Positions 1-7,377 of a stretch of 64,000 nucleotides of DNA are shown here, piece by piece. Below the pieces are notes generated by a model. It worked only from the letters and a program-made list of their open reading frames with translations. It did not search any database and had not been told where the DNA came from. Position 1 is the first letter of the stretch. Each line of letters begins with the position of its first letter. The DNA is from SZUA-36 sp963801195. GTDB taxonomy: Bacteria > Pseudomonadota > Gammaproteobacteria > Xanthomonadales > SZUA-36. The stretch is from assembly GCA_963801195.1 (NCBI GenBank), contig CAWDDX010000005.1:248001-312000 (forward strand), given 5' to 3'. A program made the translations under genes and the position numbers.

Positions 1-1
1 G

Positions 2-460
2 CAATTGCAGGCCATTGAGGATGAAGGCGTTACCGGGGATCCTTTGGAAATATGGAAATCGAGGGGAGGATTGAGCCGCGAGGGTCTGCCCGCCGATATC
101 TCCCTGCGCAGCCGGATGGAGGTTATGTCCGGAGTCGCTGCACACCAGATCGCCAGCAAGAGTTTCGCGGTCAGAACCTGTGAAAGCTGTCACGAGCCGG
201 GTTGGAGGCAGAAGCAGAATGTCACGCTTTCCGTTCCCACGCCCGAAGGTGGAAGGATGAGTTTTGAAACTGATCGGGAGGTTCTGAGCTCAGTGAAAGC
301 AGCGGACTCCATCAGTGACTTCTATGCGCTGGGTGGCAACCCGAACAAGATACTGGATTACCTGTTGCTGCTCTCACTGGCAGCCGGTATCGCGGTACCT
401 ATCGGGCATTTCACGCTTGGTAAAATGATCAAGGAATACATGGAAAGAGGAGAAAAGTGA
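2..460 (+). CDS. C-terminal part of a membrane-anchored c-type cytochrome (5' end outside window)
   Basis: The reading frame is open to the left edge, so the N-terminus is missing. The visible 150 residues hold one c-type heme motif, CESCH, near residue 59, followed by a polar stretch and a single C-terminal membrane helix (about residues 115-138, LLLLSLAAGIAVPIGHF) with a basic tail. This fits the end of a periplasmic multiheme cytochrome c anchored by its C-terminus. The stop overlaps the next gene, a cytochrome b, so the two probably form one quinone-linked complex. The layout heme motif, beta-rich linker, one helix, then cytochrome b recurs as a single fused protein at 17736-20324. The missing part cannot be named from this window. 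Confidence 0.75.
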   Translation, partial: QLQAIEDEGVTGDPLEIWKSRGGLSREGLPADISLRSRMEVMSGVAAHQIASKSFAVRTCESCHEPGWRQKQNVTLSVPTPEGGRMSFETDREVLSSVKAADSISDFYALGGNPNKILDYLLLLSLAAGIAVPIGHFTLGKMIKEYMERGEK

Positions 461-1131
461 TGTCAACCATTCCATCTGAACACAAAGAGCCCGAGGCCTG
501 GATAAAAACCAAGGACAGCGAGCTGTACATCAACCCGCTACCGGTACGTATATGGCACTGGCTGAACGCACTGGGTTTCGTCGTGCTGATCCTCACCGGC
601 ACTCACATCAGGTATGCAGACCGTATCAACCTGATGTCCTTTGAAACGGCGGTCAAGACACACAACTGGGTGGCGTTCGCGGTCATAGCCAACTACTTTG
701 TCTGGCTGGGCTTTTACCTTTTCTCCGACCGGATCACGAACTATCACCCCGAGCTCAACATGAGGAAGTTTTTCGACAAGGCTTTCAAACAGATCATGTA
801 CTACAGTTACGGTATTTTCAAAGGTGAGAAGAGCCCGCACAAGGTTGTTCCCTATGACAAGTTTAACCCGATGCAGAGCATTACCTACCAGATCATCATG
901 CTGCTGGTGGTGCCCATGCAGTTTGCGACGGGTCTGATGATGTGGGATGTCAAGCGCTTCGAAGGTGTGATCGATCTCCTGGGCGGATTGGGTGTCATCA
1001 ACACCGTCCACGTTTTGATCTATATCTTTTTCGTGTCATTTACGATGATCCACGCCTACATGGGTGCGCTCGGGCACACGCCGGTGACGCATTTCAGGGA
1101 GATGTTTACCGGTTACGAGGAAGAACACTGA
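460..1131 (+). CDS. Membrane cytochrome b (Ni/Fe-hydrogenase / thiosulfate-reductase type b subunit)
   Basis: A 223-residue integral membrane protein with about four hydrophobic helices. It has an early IWHWLNA segment, whose histidine is a typical heme b ligand, and further histidines in the helices (THNW near residue 70, TVHVLIY near 185, MIHAYMG near 202). This is the di-heme cytochrome b561-like fold used to pass electrons between quinones and periplasmic redox proteins. GTG at 457 is possible, but ATG at 460 is preferred: it overlaps the upstream stop and follows a GAGGAG ribosome site. It is clearly related to the C-terminal third of the fusion at 17736-20324, sharing the MYYS-GIF-G and KxNPxQxITY segments. 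It likely works with the cytochrome c just upstream. Direction of electron flow is not visible. Confidence 0.85.
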   Translation: MSTIPSEHKEPEAWIKTKDSELYINPLPVRIWHWLNALGFVVLILTGTHIRYADRINLMSFETAVKTHNWVAFAVIANYFVWLGFYLFSDRITNYHPELNMRKFFDKAFKQIMYYSYGIFKGEKSPHKVVPYDKFNPMQSITYQIIMLLVVPMQFATGLMMWDVKRFEGVIDLLGGLGVINTVHVLIYIFFVSFTMIHAYMGALGHTPVTHFREMFTGYEEEH

Positions 1132-1153
1132 GATTTAGCCCGAACTAACAACT

Positions 1154-1169
1154 GGCCGGCTGGCCGGCC
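1154..1169. terminator. GC-rich hairpin between convergent genes
   Basis: Perfect inverted repeat GGCCGGC-TG-GCCGGCC between the cytochrome b gene (+) and the response-regulator gene (-). It has no strong T run on either side, so it is a plausible but weak bidirectional terminator. Confidence 0.4.
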
Positions 1170-1195
1170 GGTCGGTCCGGTGTGCTCAAAAACAA

Positions 1196-2638
1196 TCAGG
1201 AAACGTCGTATTCATCCTCGCCCTCGCCGTCACCCTCACCGGTATTTCCACCACGGACGTGGATGTCATATTTCTTCATCAGCGCCTGGAAATTCGTGCG
1301 TTGCATACCGGTTTCCTCGGCACTGGCGGTGACATTCCACTCGTTTCTTTTCAAGGCGCCCAGGATAAAGAGTTTTTCGACGGTTTCGACAGATTTCTGG
1401 CGTGCGATTTTCTTGACGTTTTTCAATTCCTCGCTGGTCCGCGGCACATCAAGGTCACCCATGGGCTGCATCTCAAATATATTGACCAGGTGCGCCTGGC
1501 GGATGACTCCATCACTGGTGAGGATGACGGCGCGTTGCACGACATTTTCAAGTTCCCTGACGTTACCCGGCCAGTCATGGTTTATCAGCAGGTTCATCGC
1601 GCTGGCGGAAAACTCCTTAACCTCCCGGCCCATTTCCTTGCTGAAGGTATTCAGAAAATGAAAGGCCAGCGCGGGAATGTCATCGCTGCGTTCACGCAAC
1701 GGTGGTATTTCGATCGGAAAGATATTGATGCGGTAATACAGGTCATCGCGGAAACTGCCCTCGGCGACCATGCCTTCGAGGTCCTTGTTGGTCGCGGTAA
1801 TCAGGCGGATATTGACCGATTTGGATTGCGTATCGCCGACCGCCTTGAACTCCCTCGCCTCGATAAAGCGCAGCAGCTTTGCCTGGGTGGAGAGTGAGAT
1901 ATTGCCGATTTCATCGAGGAACAGGGTACCGCCGTCGGCGGCTTCCAACAGGCCTTTCTTGTTTGACACGGCGCCGGTAAACGAACCCTTGACGTGGCCG
2001 AATAATTCGCTCTCGAGCAGGTTTTCGCTCAGCGAAGCACAATCGACCGTAATGAAGGGCTGATCCTTGCGCAGGCTGTTGAAGTGAATCGCGCGTGCGA
2101 TCAGTTCCTTGCCGGTACCGCTTTCGCCCCTCAGCATCACGGTGCTGTTGGTGGGTGCGCAGCGCGCGACCAGGCGGTAGACGGCCTGCATGGCGGGGCA
2201 GGAACCGATGATGTTCTCGAAGCTGTAACGTGCGCTGACTTCGTGTTTCAGGTTGACGTTTTCCTGCAGCAACTGGCGGCGTTCAAACGCCCGTTGCACC
2301 ACCAGTTCAAGTTCCTCGGGGTCAAACGGTTTTGGCAGGTAGTCGAATGCGCCCAGCTTCATGGCCTTGACGGCGGTGTCAATTTCATTCAGCCCGGTAA
2401 TCATGATGACATCGACATCGGGGTGTGATTCCTTGACCCTTTGCAGCACTTCGATACCGTTCATTTTTGGCATCATGATATCCAGGATAATCATGTCGAA
2501 GTCCTGGTCATTGATCTTCGCGATTGCTTCCAGTCCGTTGTTTGCAACCGAAATGTCGTACTCATCGCCGGAAAGAATACGTTGACAACTCCTTACGACG
2601 ATCTCCTCGTCATCAACGATCAGTATCCGCTTTTTCAC
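1196..2638 (-). CDS. Sigma-54-dependent response regulator (NtrC family)
   Basis: A 480-residue three-domain activator. The receiver domain (about 1-120) has the phosphoacceptor Asp53 in LDIMMP, the acidic pair near residue 9 and the KPF lysine. An AAA+ domain (about 145-385) follows, with Walker A GESGTGKE and Walker B-like FLDEIG. A C-terminal Fis-type helix-turn-helix (about 430-465) ends it. The sigma-54 contact loop reads GSFTGA instead of the common GAFTGA. The start overlaps by four bases the stop of the upstream sensor kinase, its obvious partner. After an acidic, Gly-rich tail the gene meets the cytochrome b gene tail to tail. I saw no sigma-54 promoter in this part of the window, so its targets may lie to the left. 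Family assignment is firm; the signal is inferred from the heme-bearing kinase. Confidence 0.93.
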   Translation of the reverse strand: MKKRILIVDDEEIVVRSCQRILSGDEYDISVANNGLEAIAKINDQDFDMIILDIMMPKMNGIEVLQRVKESHPDVDVIMITGLNEIDTAVKAMKLGAFDYLPKPFDPEELELVVQRAFERRQLLQENVNLKHEVSARYSFENIIGSCPAMQAVYRLVARCAPTNSTVMLRGESGTGKELIARAIHFNSLRKDQPFITVDCASLSENLLESELFGHVKGSFTGAVSNKKGLLEAADGGTLFLDEIGNISLSTQAKLLRFIEAREFKAVGDTQSKSVNIRLITATNKDLEGMVAEGSFRDDLYYRINIFPIEIPPLRERSDDIPALAFHFLNTFSKEMGREVKEFSASAMNLLINHDWPGNVRELENVVQRAVILTSDGVIRQAHLVNIFEMQPMGDLDVPRTSEELKNVKKIARQKSVETVEKLFILGALKRNEWNVTASAEETGMQRTNFQALMKKYDIHVRGGNTGEGDGEGEDEYDVS

Positions 2639-4257
2639 TCCACGTCCCCCGGGTCGGCCGATCCGCCTACCGGCAGATAAATGCGAAACTCTGTACCTAT
2701 ACCCACTGTGCTATCAACCTCTATAATTCCACCGTGTGCTTCAATCGTACCGTGGCTGACGGATAATCCCAAGCCGGTGCCCTTGCCGACCCCCTTGGTG
2801 GTAAAGAAGGGGTCAAAAATCCGCTGCATATCTGCCTCGGGGATACCGCAACCGGTATCGCTGATTGAAATTTCCGCCATCTCCTGGGGCTCCTTGATCG
2901 AATCAGGGCATTCGTCGGCCTTCAGCAGCCGGGTCCTGATCGTGATGCGGCCGTTACCTTCGATGGCGTGTTGTGCGTTCACCAGCATATTCATAATAAC
3001 CTGTTTGATCAGGTTCTCGTCGAGCCAGATTTCCGGCAGCTGTTGTTCGAGGTCCGTGCTGATCTCAATATCGTTAACCTGCGCCGCCTGCGCGATCAAC
3101 CGTACGGTTTCATCTATGAGGTTATTGAGATTGAAAAAAGTCTTTTCCGGTTTTTTCTCGCGGGAGAAATCGAGCAGCCTGCGGATGATGGACGCACACC
3201 GCTTGGTTTCACGAATCACCAGGTCGAGGTCCTCCGCATCCGGGCTGCCGTCCGGCAGGTTTTTCCTGACCAGGTAGGAAAAGGTCAGCACACCTGTCAG
3301 GGGGTTATTAAGTTCATGTGCGATACCCGCGGCGAGCAGACCCACGGAGGCGAGTTTCTCGCTGCGCGCTGATTCGGCCTGGGCCTTATGCAGTTCGCTT
3401 GTCGCTTCCTCGACCTTCTGTTGCAGGGTTTTACCCCATTCCTCGAGTTCCAGGTGCGATTTGCGTAACGCTTTTGTCATGCTGTTGAAAGAACCGGCCA
3501 GTTGACCGAACTCGTCCTTGCTGCGAACCGGAATGGTGTTGTCCAGGTCACCGGCCGCAAGTTTCTGCGCACCGCTTTCGAGATCGCTGAGTGGCAAGTA
3601 AATGATCCTGTGTACCAGGTAGCCTACCAGGAAGCCTGCCAGCAGGATAAAACCGAAGGACAGGCCGAAGATGGTATAGGTGTTGGAGCGCAACGTATGC
3701 TCGATCGCGTCCAGCGGGTATACGATATCCAGGACGCCGAGCACCGGTTGCTCTTTGAAACTCTTGTGACATGCTGCCCCGGCACAAGTTGGCTCATTGT
3801 GAATCACCGCGGTGCTGCCGAGCATCCGCTTGCCGTTTTGATCGGAGAAAAACCGGGTTCTTCCGAAGCGCGGACTCTCCCTGAGGGATTTCTCGCTCTC
3901 GTGGCAGGCCTGGCAGGCTTCGGTCGCCTGGTCCACCTGTACGCCGATTTCCTTTTCATCTGACGAGTGGATGATGACGCCGTCCTTGCTCAGAATCCTG
4001 ACTTTTTCGATACCTTTCTGTTCGCCGACGTCCTTTAATATCTGGCTCACATGGGACGGCTGGTTCTGCAGCATGGCAAAACGGGTACTGCCGATCACCA
4101 CCCTGGACAACTGGCCGCTGTTACTGGTGACCTGTTGCAGAAGTTCCTCGCGGTTGTTGCGTACGATCATCATGGTGAAAACAAACACGGCAAGTGTCAG
4201 GGCGATCACCAGGTAGGATCCGACCTTGAATTTAAGACTGTTTCTCACCACTGACAT
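2635..4257 (-). CDS. Sensor histidine kinase with c-type heme motifs in the periplasmic domain
   Basis: 540 residues: first membrane helix about 12-32, periplasmic domain about 33-193, second helix about 194-216, HAMP about 218-270, coiled linker, then HisKA with the phosphorylated His314 in AGIAHELNNPL and a HATPase domain with N, DTGCGIP and GxGxGLG boxes. The periplasmic part has CQACH at 114-118 (a standard heme c site) and CAGAACH at 158-164 (CX4CH). Such motifs suggest covalent heme and sensing of redox state or a gas ligand (inference). A longer start at 4311 would run into hemY; ATG 4257 lies one base after the hemY stop and precedes the first helix directly. It is followed by, and overlaps, the sigma-54 response regulator gene. 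Confidence 0.9.
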   Translation of the reverse strand: MSVVRNSLKFKVGSYLVIALTLAVFVFTMMIVRNNREELLQQVTSNSGQLSRVVIGSTRFAMLQNQPSHVSQILKDVGEQKGIEKVRILSKDGVIIHSSDEKEIGVQVDQATEACQACHESEKSLRESPRFGRTRFFSDQNGKRMLGSTAVIHNEPTCAGAACHKSFKEQPVLGVLDIVYPLDAIEHTLRSNTYTIFGLSFGFILLAGFLVGYLVHRIIYLPLSDLESGAQKLAAGDLDNTIPVRSKDEFGQLAGSFNSMTKALRKSHLELEEWGKTLQQKVEEATSELHKAQAESARSEKLASVGLLAAGIAHELNNPLTGVLTFSYLVRKNLPDGSPDAEDLDLVIRETKRCASIIRRLLDFSREKKPEKTFFNLNNLIDETVRLIAQAAQVNDIEISTDLEQQLPEIWLDENLIKQVIMNMLVNAQHAIEGNGRITIRTRLLKADECPDSIKEPQEMAEISISDTGCGIPEADMQRIFDPFFTTKGVGKGTGLGLSVSHGTIEAHGGIIEVDSTVGIGTEFRIYLPVGGSADPGDVE

Positions 4258-4258
4258 G

Positions 4259-5638
4259 TCACGACACCGTTTGGGTTTGGGGAAACAGCTGTTCGGCCGT
4301 TTTCCATGCATTCACCACGCAATCGTTCAGGCTGACGCCCTTGAAGGCGTTACCCGTCAGCACCAGCCCGGGGTGGCCCCGCAGCTTTTCATCGATGGCC
4401 TGGAGCCTGGCGGCATGCCCCACGAGGTACTGGGGTATGGCTTTCTCATGCCGGAAAATACGTATGAAATCGGGTTCGGCTGAAAGGCCAAGGATATCCC
4501 GCAAATCGGATCTGACACGGCTGATCAGTTCCTCGTCCGGCAACAATGCCAACTCCGGTGACCTCGCCCCCCCCACCATTGAACGTAACAGGATCGAGCC
4601 CGCGGGCGCGCGTCCCGGGAACACATTGGAATCCACGATCGTGCCGAGTACGGCGCGCTGCTCTTTCGACGGGACCAGGAAACCGAAACCATCGAGCACC
4701 CGGCCTACCCGCTCCTTGCGGTAGCCAAAACAGCAGACGGAAAGCGCGGGGTAGGGTATTTCAGCCAGCAGTCCGGCAAGGGCGGGATCCATCGTCTGCA
4801 ACATCCGCGCCTGGGCATGGGCCGGTGCGGAGAGGATCAGGACGTCGCTTTCATGCACCTGGCCACCGTCGAGTTGCAGGAGGTAACGCTCGCCCTGGCG
4901 GCTGATGTCGGTCACCGCCGTTGCCATGCGGATTCGCGCACCCAGCTGTCCGGCCAGGCTGTCGGTCAGGGCTCGCATACCGTCCGTGAAGGATGTCAGC
5001 GTCCCGCCCGGACCCGGACCCGGCGTGTTCTTGTTGCCCTCGCGTTTTGCCTTTTTTTGCAAACTGATCAAGCCGCGTATCAGGCTGCCGTATTGCGCTT
5101 CGATTTCGTGTATGCGTGGAAAACAGCTTTTCAGGCTCAGCCTGCTGGCATCGCCTGCGAATACGCCGGATGCCATCGGGTCGATCAGACGCTCACAGGC
5201 TTCCCTGCCAAGGCGCCGGGTGGCAAAAGCGGCCAGGGTTTCATCCGGGTTGTCGGTGCCGCCGGCAATAATCTCGTAAATGACCCTCAAGCGTCCGCGC
5301 ACACTGAGTAAACGGGACTTCATAAATTCGGGCGGTTTTTCCGGTAGTTTGTGCAGTTCGCCGCGGCTGTAGACATAGCGTTTTTTTGCAGAAACGTCGG
5401 CCCGTACGGGCGCTACACCCGCATCCGCGCACAACTCCAGCGTCCGCGGGATTTTGTCGAGAAAGCCGTTGACGCCGCCTTCACACAGATACCCATCGGG
5501 ACCTGTTTCCGTCCACACCTTGCCACCGACGCGCTGGCCGGCTTCAAAAATGGTGATTTCGGCACCGGGATTCCGGGCCAGCAACGCTTGCGCGGTCGCC
5601 AAGCCTGAGATTCCTGCACCTACTATACTTATATTCAT
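4259..5638 (-). CDS. hemG: Protoporphyrinogen/coproporphyrinogen oxidase, HemY (oxygen-dependent) family
   Basis: A 459-residue flavoprotein of the amine-oxidase fold. It has the N-terminal dinucleotide motif GAGISG at 7-12 with the following FEAGQRVGGK segment for FAD, DPMASGVFAGD near 150, and a C-terminal GNAFKGVSLNDCV segment typical of protoporphyrinogen oxidases. It would carry out the six-electron oxidation of protoporphyrinogen IX late in heme synthesis. Length is normal for the family. It is the first gene of a minus-strand group with the heme-motif sensor kinase (one-base gap) and the sigma-54 regulator, and is divergent from the cytochrome lipoprotein gene. Placement beside multiheme cytochrome genes fits a high demand for heme. 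The family is also called HemY or PgoX; the symbol is therefore uncertain. Confidence 0.9.
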   Translation of the reverse strand: MNISIVGAGISGLATAQALLARNPGAEITIFEAGQRVGGKVWTETGPDGYLCEGGVNGFLDKIPRTLELCADAGVAPVRADVSAKKRYVYSRGELHKLPEKPPEFMKSRLLSVRGRLRVIYEIIAGGTDNPDETLAAFATRRLGREACERLIDPMASGVFAGDASRLSLKSCFPRIHEIEAQYGSLIRGLISLQKKAKREGNKNTPGPGPGGTLTSFTDGMRALTDSLAGQLGARIRMATAVTDISRQGERYLLQLDGGQVHESDVLILSAPAHAQARMLQTMDPALAGLLAEIPYPALSVCCFGYRKERVGRVLDGFGFLVPSKEQRAVLGTIVDSNVFPGRAPAGSILLRSMVGGARSPELALLPDEELISRVRSDLRDILGLSAEPDFIRIFRHEKAIPQYLVGHAARLQAIDEKLRGHPGLVLTGNAFKGVSLNDCVVNAWKTAEQLFPQTQTVS

Positions 5639-5745
5639 CGAGCCTCTTTATTCCGGGCGGATGGAACCTGTGAAAGCAGTATCCAAAATTAAGATGAGAA
5701 ATTTAACTTGTTTTAGACCCGGTTGCTTTAATAGTTTCAGTTATG

Positions 5746-5759
5746 TTGACATATGTCAT
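5746..5759. promoter_or_regulatory. CRP/FNR-type palindrome in a divergent promoter region
   Basis: TTGACATATGTCAT, with the perfect 12-base palindrome TGACATATGTCA at 5747-5758, lies about 95 bases before the cytochrome lipoprotein gene and about 108 before hemG on the other strand. It fits the TTGA-N6-TCAA consensus of FNR/FixK/DNR regulators except for the last base. Two related sites stand before frdA and before the octaheme cytochrome gene. Confidence 0.5.
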
Positions 5760-5852
5760 GAACCGAAGATCATTGAAAGCGTAATTTTGTACCGGTGTTT
5801 AAGCCGTGCTATCGCCGGGCCGCGCTGAACCCATAATCAGGAGATCCACTTT

Positions 5853-6242
5853 ATGACAGATTTTCAAAAAACTTGCATAAATATTTTTGCGGTTTGTGTG
5901 ATCCCGCTTTTGGTCACGGCATGTGGCGGCGAACAAAAGGTCAGCTTCTCTGAGGACGTGCAACCGATCCTGGAGCAGCATTGCGTGCAATGCCACCAGC
6001 CCGGCGGCCAGGGCGAATTAGCCAGCGGACTCGACATGACGTCGTATGAGGGTTTGATGAAAGGTACACGCAACGGTCCAATGGTCATTGCCGGTGATAC
6101 GGAGGGCAGTAATTTGCTGGTCCTTGTAGAAGGCAGGGCTGATCCTTCAATCAAGATGCCGCACGGTAACAATCAACCGCTCGCCAAAGCGGATATTGAA
6201 ACCATCCGGTCCTGGATCGGGCAGGGTGCAAAGAACAATTAG
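5853..6242 (+). CDS. Monoheme c-type cytochrome lipoprotein
   Basis: 129 residues. The start has a hydrophobic signal ending in the lipobox LVTAC, with Cys24 as the lipid-modified residue, followed by GGE; there is no Asp at +2, so by the E. coli sorting rule it should go to the outer membrane. The mature part has one heme motif, CVQCH, in a segment (VQPILEQHCVQCH, later SWIGQGA) typical of the small cytochrome-like domains of the planctomycete-type cytochrome family. A methionine in IKMPHGN could be the distal ligand. It lies 150 bases before the MtrA/MtrB-like pair on the same strand, so a role passing electrons at the outer membrane is plausible but unproven. ATG 5853 follows an AGGAG ribosome site. 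Confidence 0.8.
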   Translation: MTDFQKTCINIFAVCVIPLLVTACGGEQKVSFSEDVQPILEQHCVQCHQPGGQGELASGLDMTSYEGLMKGTRNGPMVIAGDTEGSNLLVLVEGRADPSIKMPHGNNQPLAKADIETIRSWIGQGAKNN

Positions 6243-6394
6243 AAACCGGCTTAAATCCGGTCGAAGCAGGTAGAGAGGCGGTGGTTGGATCTCGAACAAT
6301 CAGGCAAAATTGGCTGCAAACGATTACAATTCAAACCTGAAATTTAGTTAAACTTTGATACAGAAATTTAATTGATCAAGGAGTGGGCAAGATC

Positions 6395-7348
6395 ATGTTA
6401 AAGAAACCGGGGTGCCGGGATAGTTTGAAAAGCGTATTCGTTTCCCTTTTGTTGCTTGGTTTTGTCAGCCAGGCGATCGGCGACGAAGAAACTGACGCAA
6501 CGGCTGAATATTCTGATGGCGCCAGTAAATGCATGATTTGCCACGCCGAGGGCAGAGAGCGCGAAGCGCATGAAATATTTCTGACCCCGATGGGTATCAG
6601 CAATGCTGCGAACTCGCCGTTTGCCGAAGGCAGTCACGACTGCGAGACCTGCCACGGTCCGAGCGAATCCCACCGCAGAAAGCAAAAGGACGGTACGCGT
6701 CTTTCCCCGCAAATCACCTTCGCCAAGGGCACCCCGGTTGGGCCGCAAAATGCGGTCTGCATGGGCTGTCACGATGATGGCAGCCGCATCCAGTGGATGG
6801 GTAGCACGCACGATGTGGAAGAGGTTGCCTGCGTCAGTTGCCATGAGGTGCACGCACCCCGGGACCCGGTCATGGATAAACTGACCCAGCAGGAAAAGTG
6901 TTTTGCCTGCCATCCGCGCACACGTGCGGAAACATTCCAGGCCAGCAGTCATCCGCTCCGCTTCGGAGAGATGACATGCAGCGATTGTCACAATCCTCAC
7001 GATGGCGCAAACGATTTTCTTCTGGTACGTTCGACGGTCAATGATACCTGCTACACCTGTCATGCCGAGAAGCGCGGTCCCTTCCTCTGGGAACACGCAC
7101 CGGTTAGTGAAGACTGCACCCTCTGCCACAACCCGCATGGCAGCAACCTCGAGGCGTTGCTGAAACAGCGTCCGCCTTTATTGTGCCAGCAATGCCATTC
7201 ACCGGGCGGGCATCCTGCGTTGGCCTATACCAGCGAGACGGCGGAAAATACCTTCCAGCAGAGGTTCCTGCTCGCACAGTCTTGCACAAACTGCCATTCA
7301 CAAGTCCATGGTTCCAACCATCCATCCGGCGTAACTGATCTCCGTTGA
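6395..7348 (+). CDS. Decaheme c-type cytochrome, MtrA/DmsE family
   Basis: A 317-residue periplasmic cytochrome with a signal peptide ending near residue 29 (VSQAIGD) and ten CXXCH motifs: CMICH, CETCH, CMGCH, CVSCH, CFACH, CSDCH, CYTCH, CTLCH, CQQCH and CTNCH. Size and heme count match MtrA, MtoA, PioA and DmsE, which carry electrons through an outer-membrane porin to or from outside substrates. The next gene is the MtrB-type porin, as in those systems. ATG 6395 with AAGGAG at 6378-6383 is a better start than GTG 6383, which falls inside the ribosome site. No adjacent molybdopterin DMSO reductase is present, so the DmsE name need not imply DMSO; iron, other extracellular donors or acceptors are possible. 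Confidence 0.93.
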   Translation: MLKKPGCRDSLKSVFVSLLLLGFVSQAIGDEETDATAEYSDGASKCMICHAEGREREAHEIFLTPMGISNAANSPFAEGSHDCETCHGPSESHRRKQKDGTRLSPQITFAKGTPVGPQNAVCMGCHDDGSRIQWMGSTHDVEEVACVSCHEVHAPRDPVMDKLTQQEKCFACHPRTRAETFQASSHPLRFGEMTCSDCHNPHDGANDFLLVRSTVNDTCYTCHAEKRGPFLWEHAPVSEDCTLCHNPHGSNLEALLKQRPPLLCQQCHSPGGHPALAYTSETAENTFQQRFLLAQSCTNCHSQVHGSNHPSGVTDLR

Positions 7349-7377
7349 TGAATGTTGAACAAGAGGTGTCAGGAACA

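Noticed and set aside
538..1011. Long antisense open frame inside the cytochrome b gene, and many similar ones over the his and respiratory genes
   Set aside because: They are shadow frames caused by high GC and codon bias; the sense frames have clear family motifs and the shadows have none.
6303..6318. GG...GC pair before the decaheme cytochrome gene as a sigma-54 promoter
   Set aside because: Spacing is GG-N11-GC, one base too long, and the boxes are otherwise poor.
6395..7348. Assignment of the decaheme protein to DMSO respiration
   Set aside because: No DmsA/DmsB-type molybdoenzyme genes accompany it; only the broader MtrA/DmsE family is supported.
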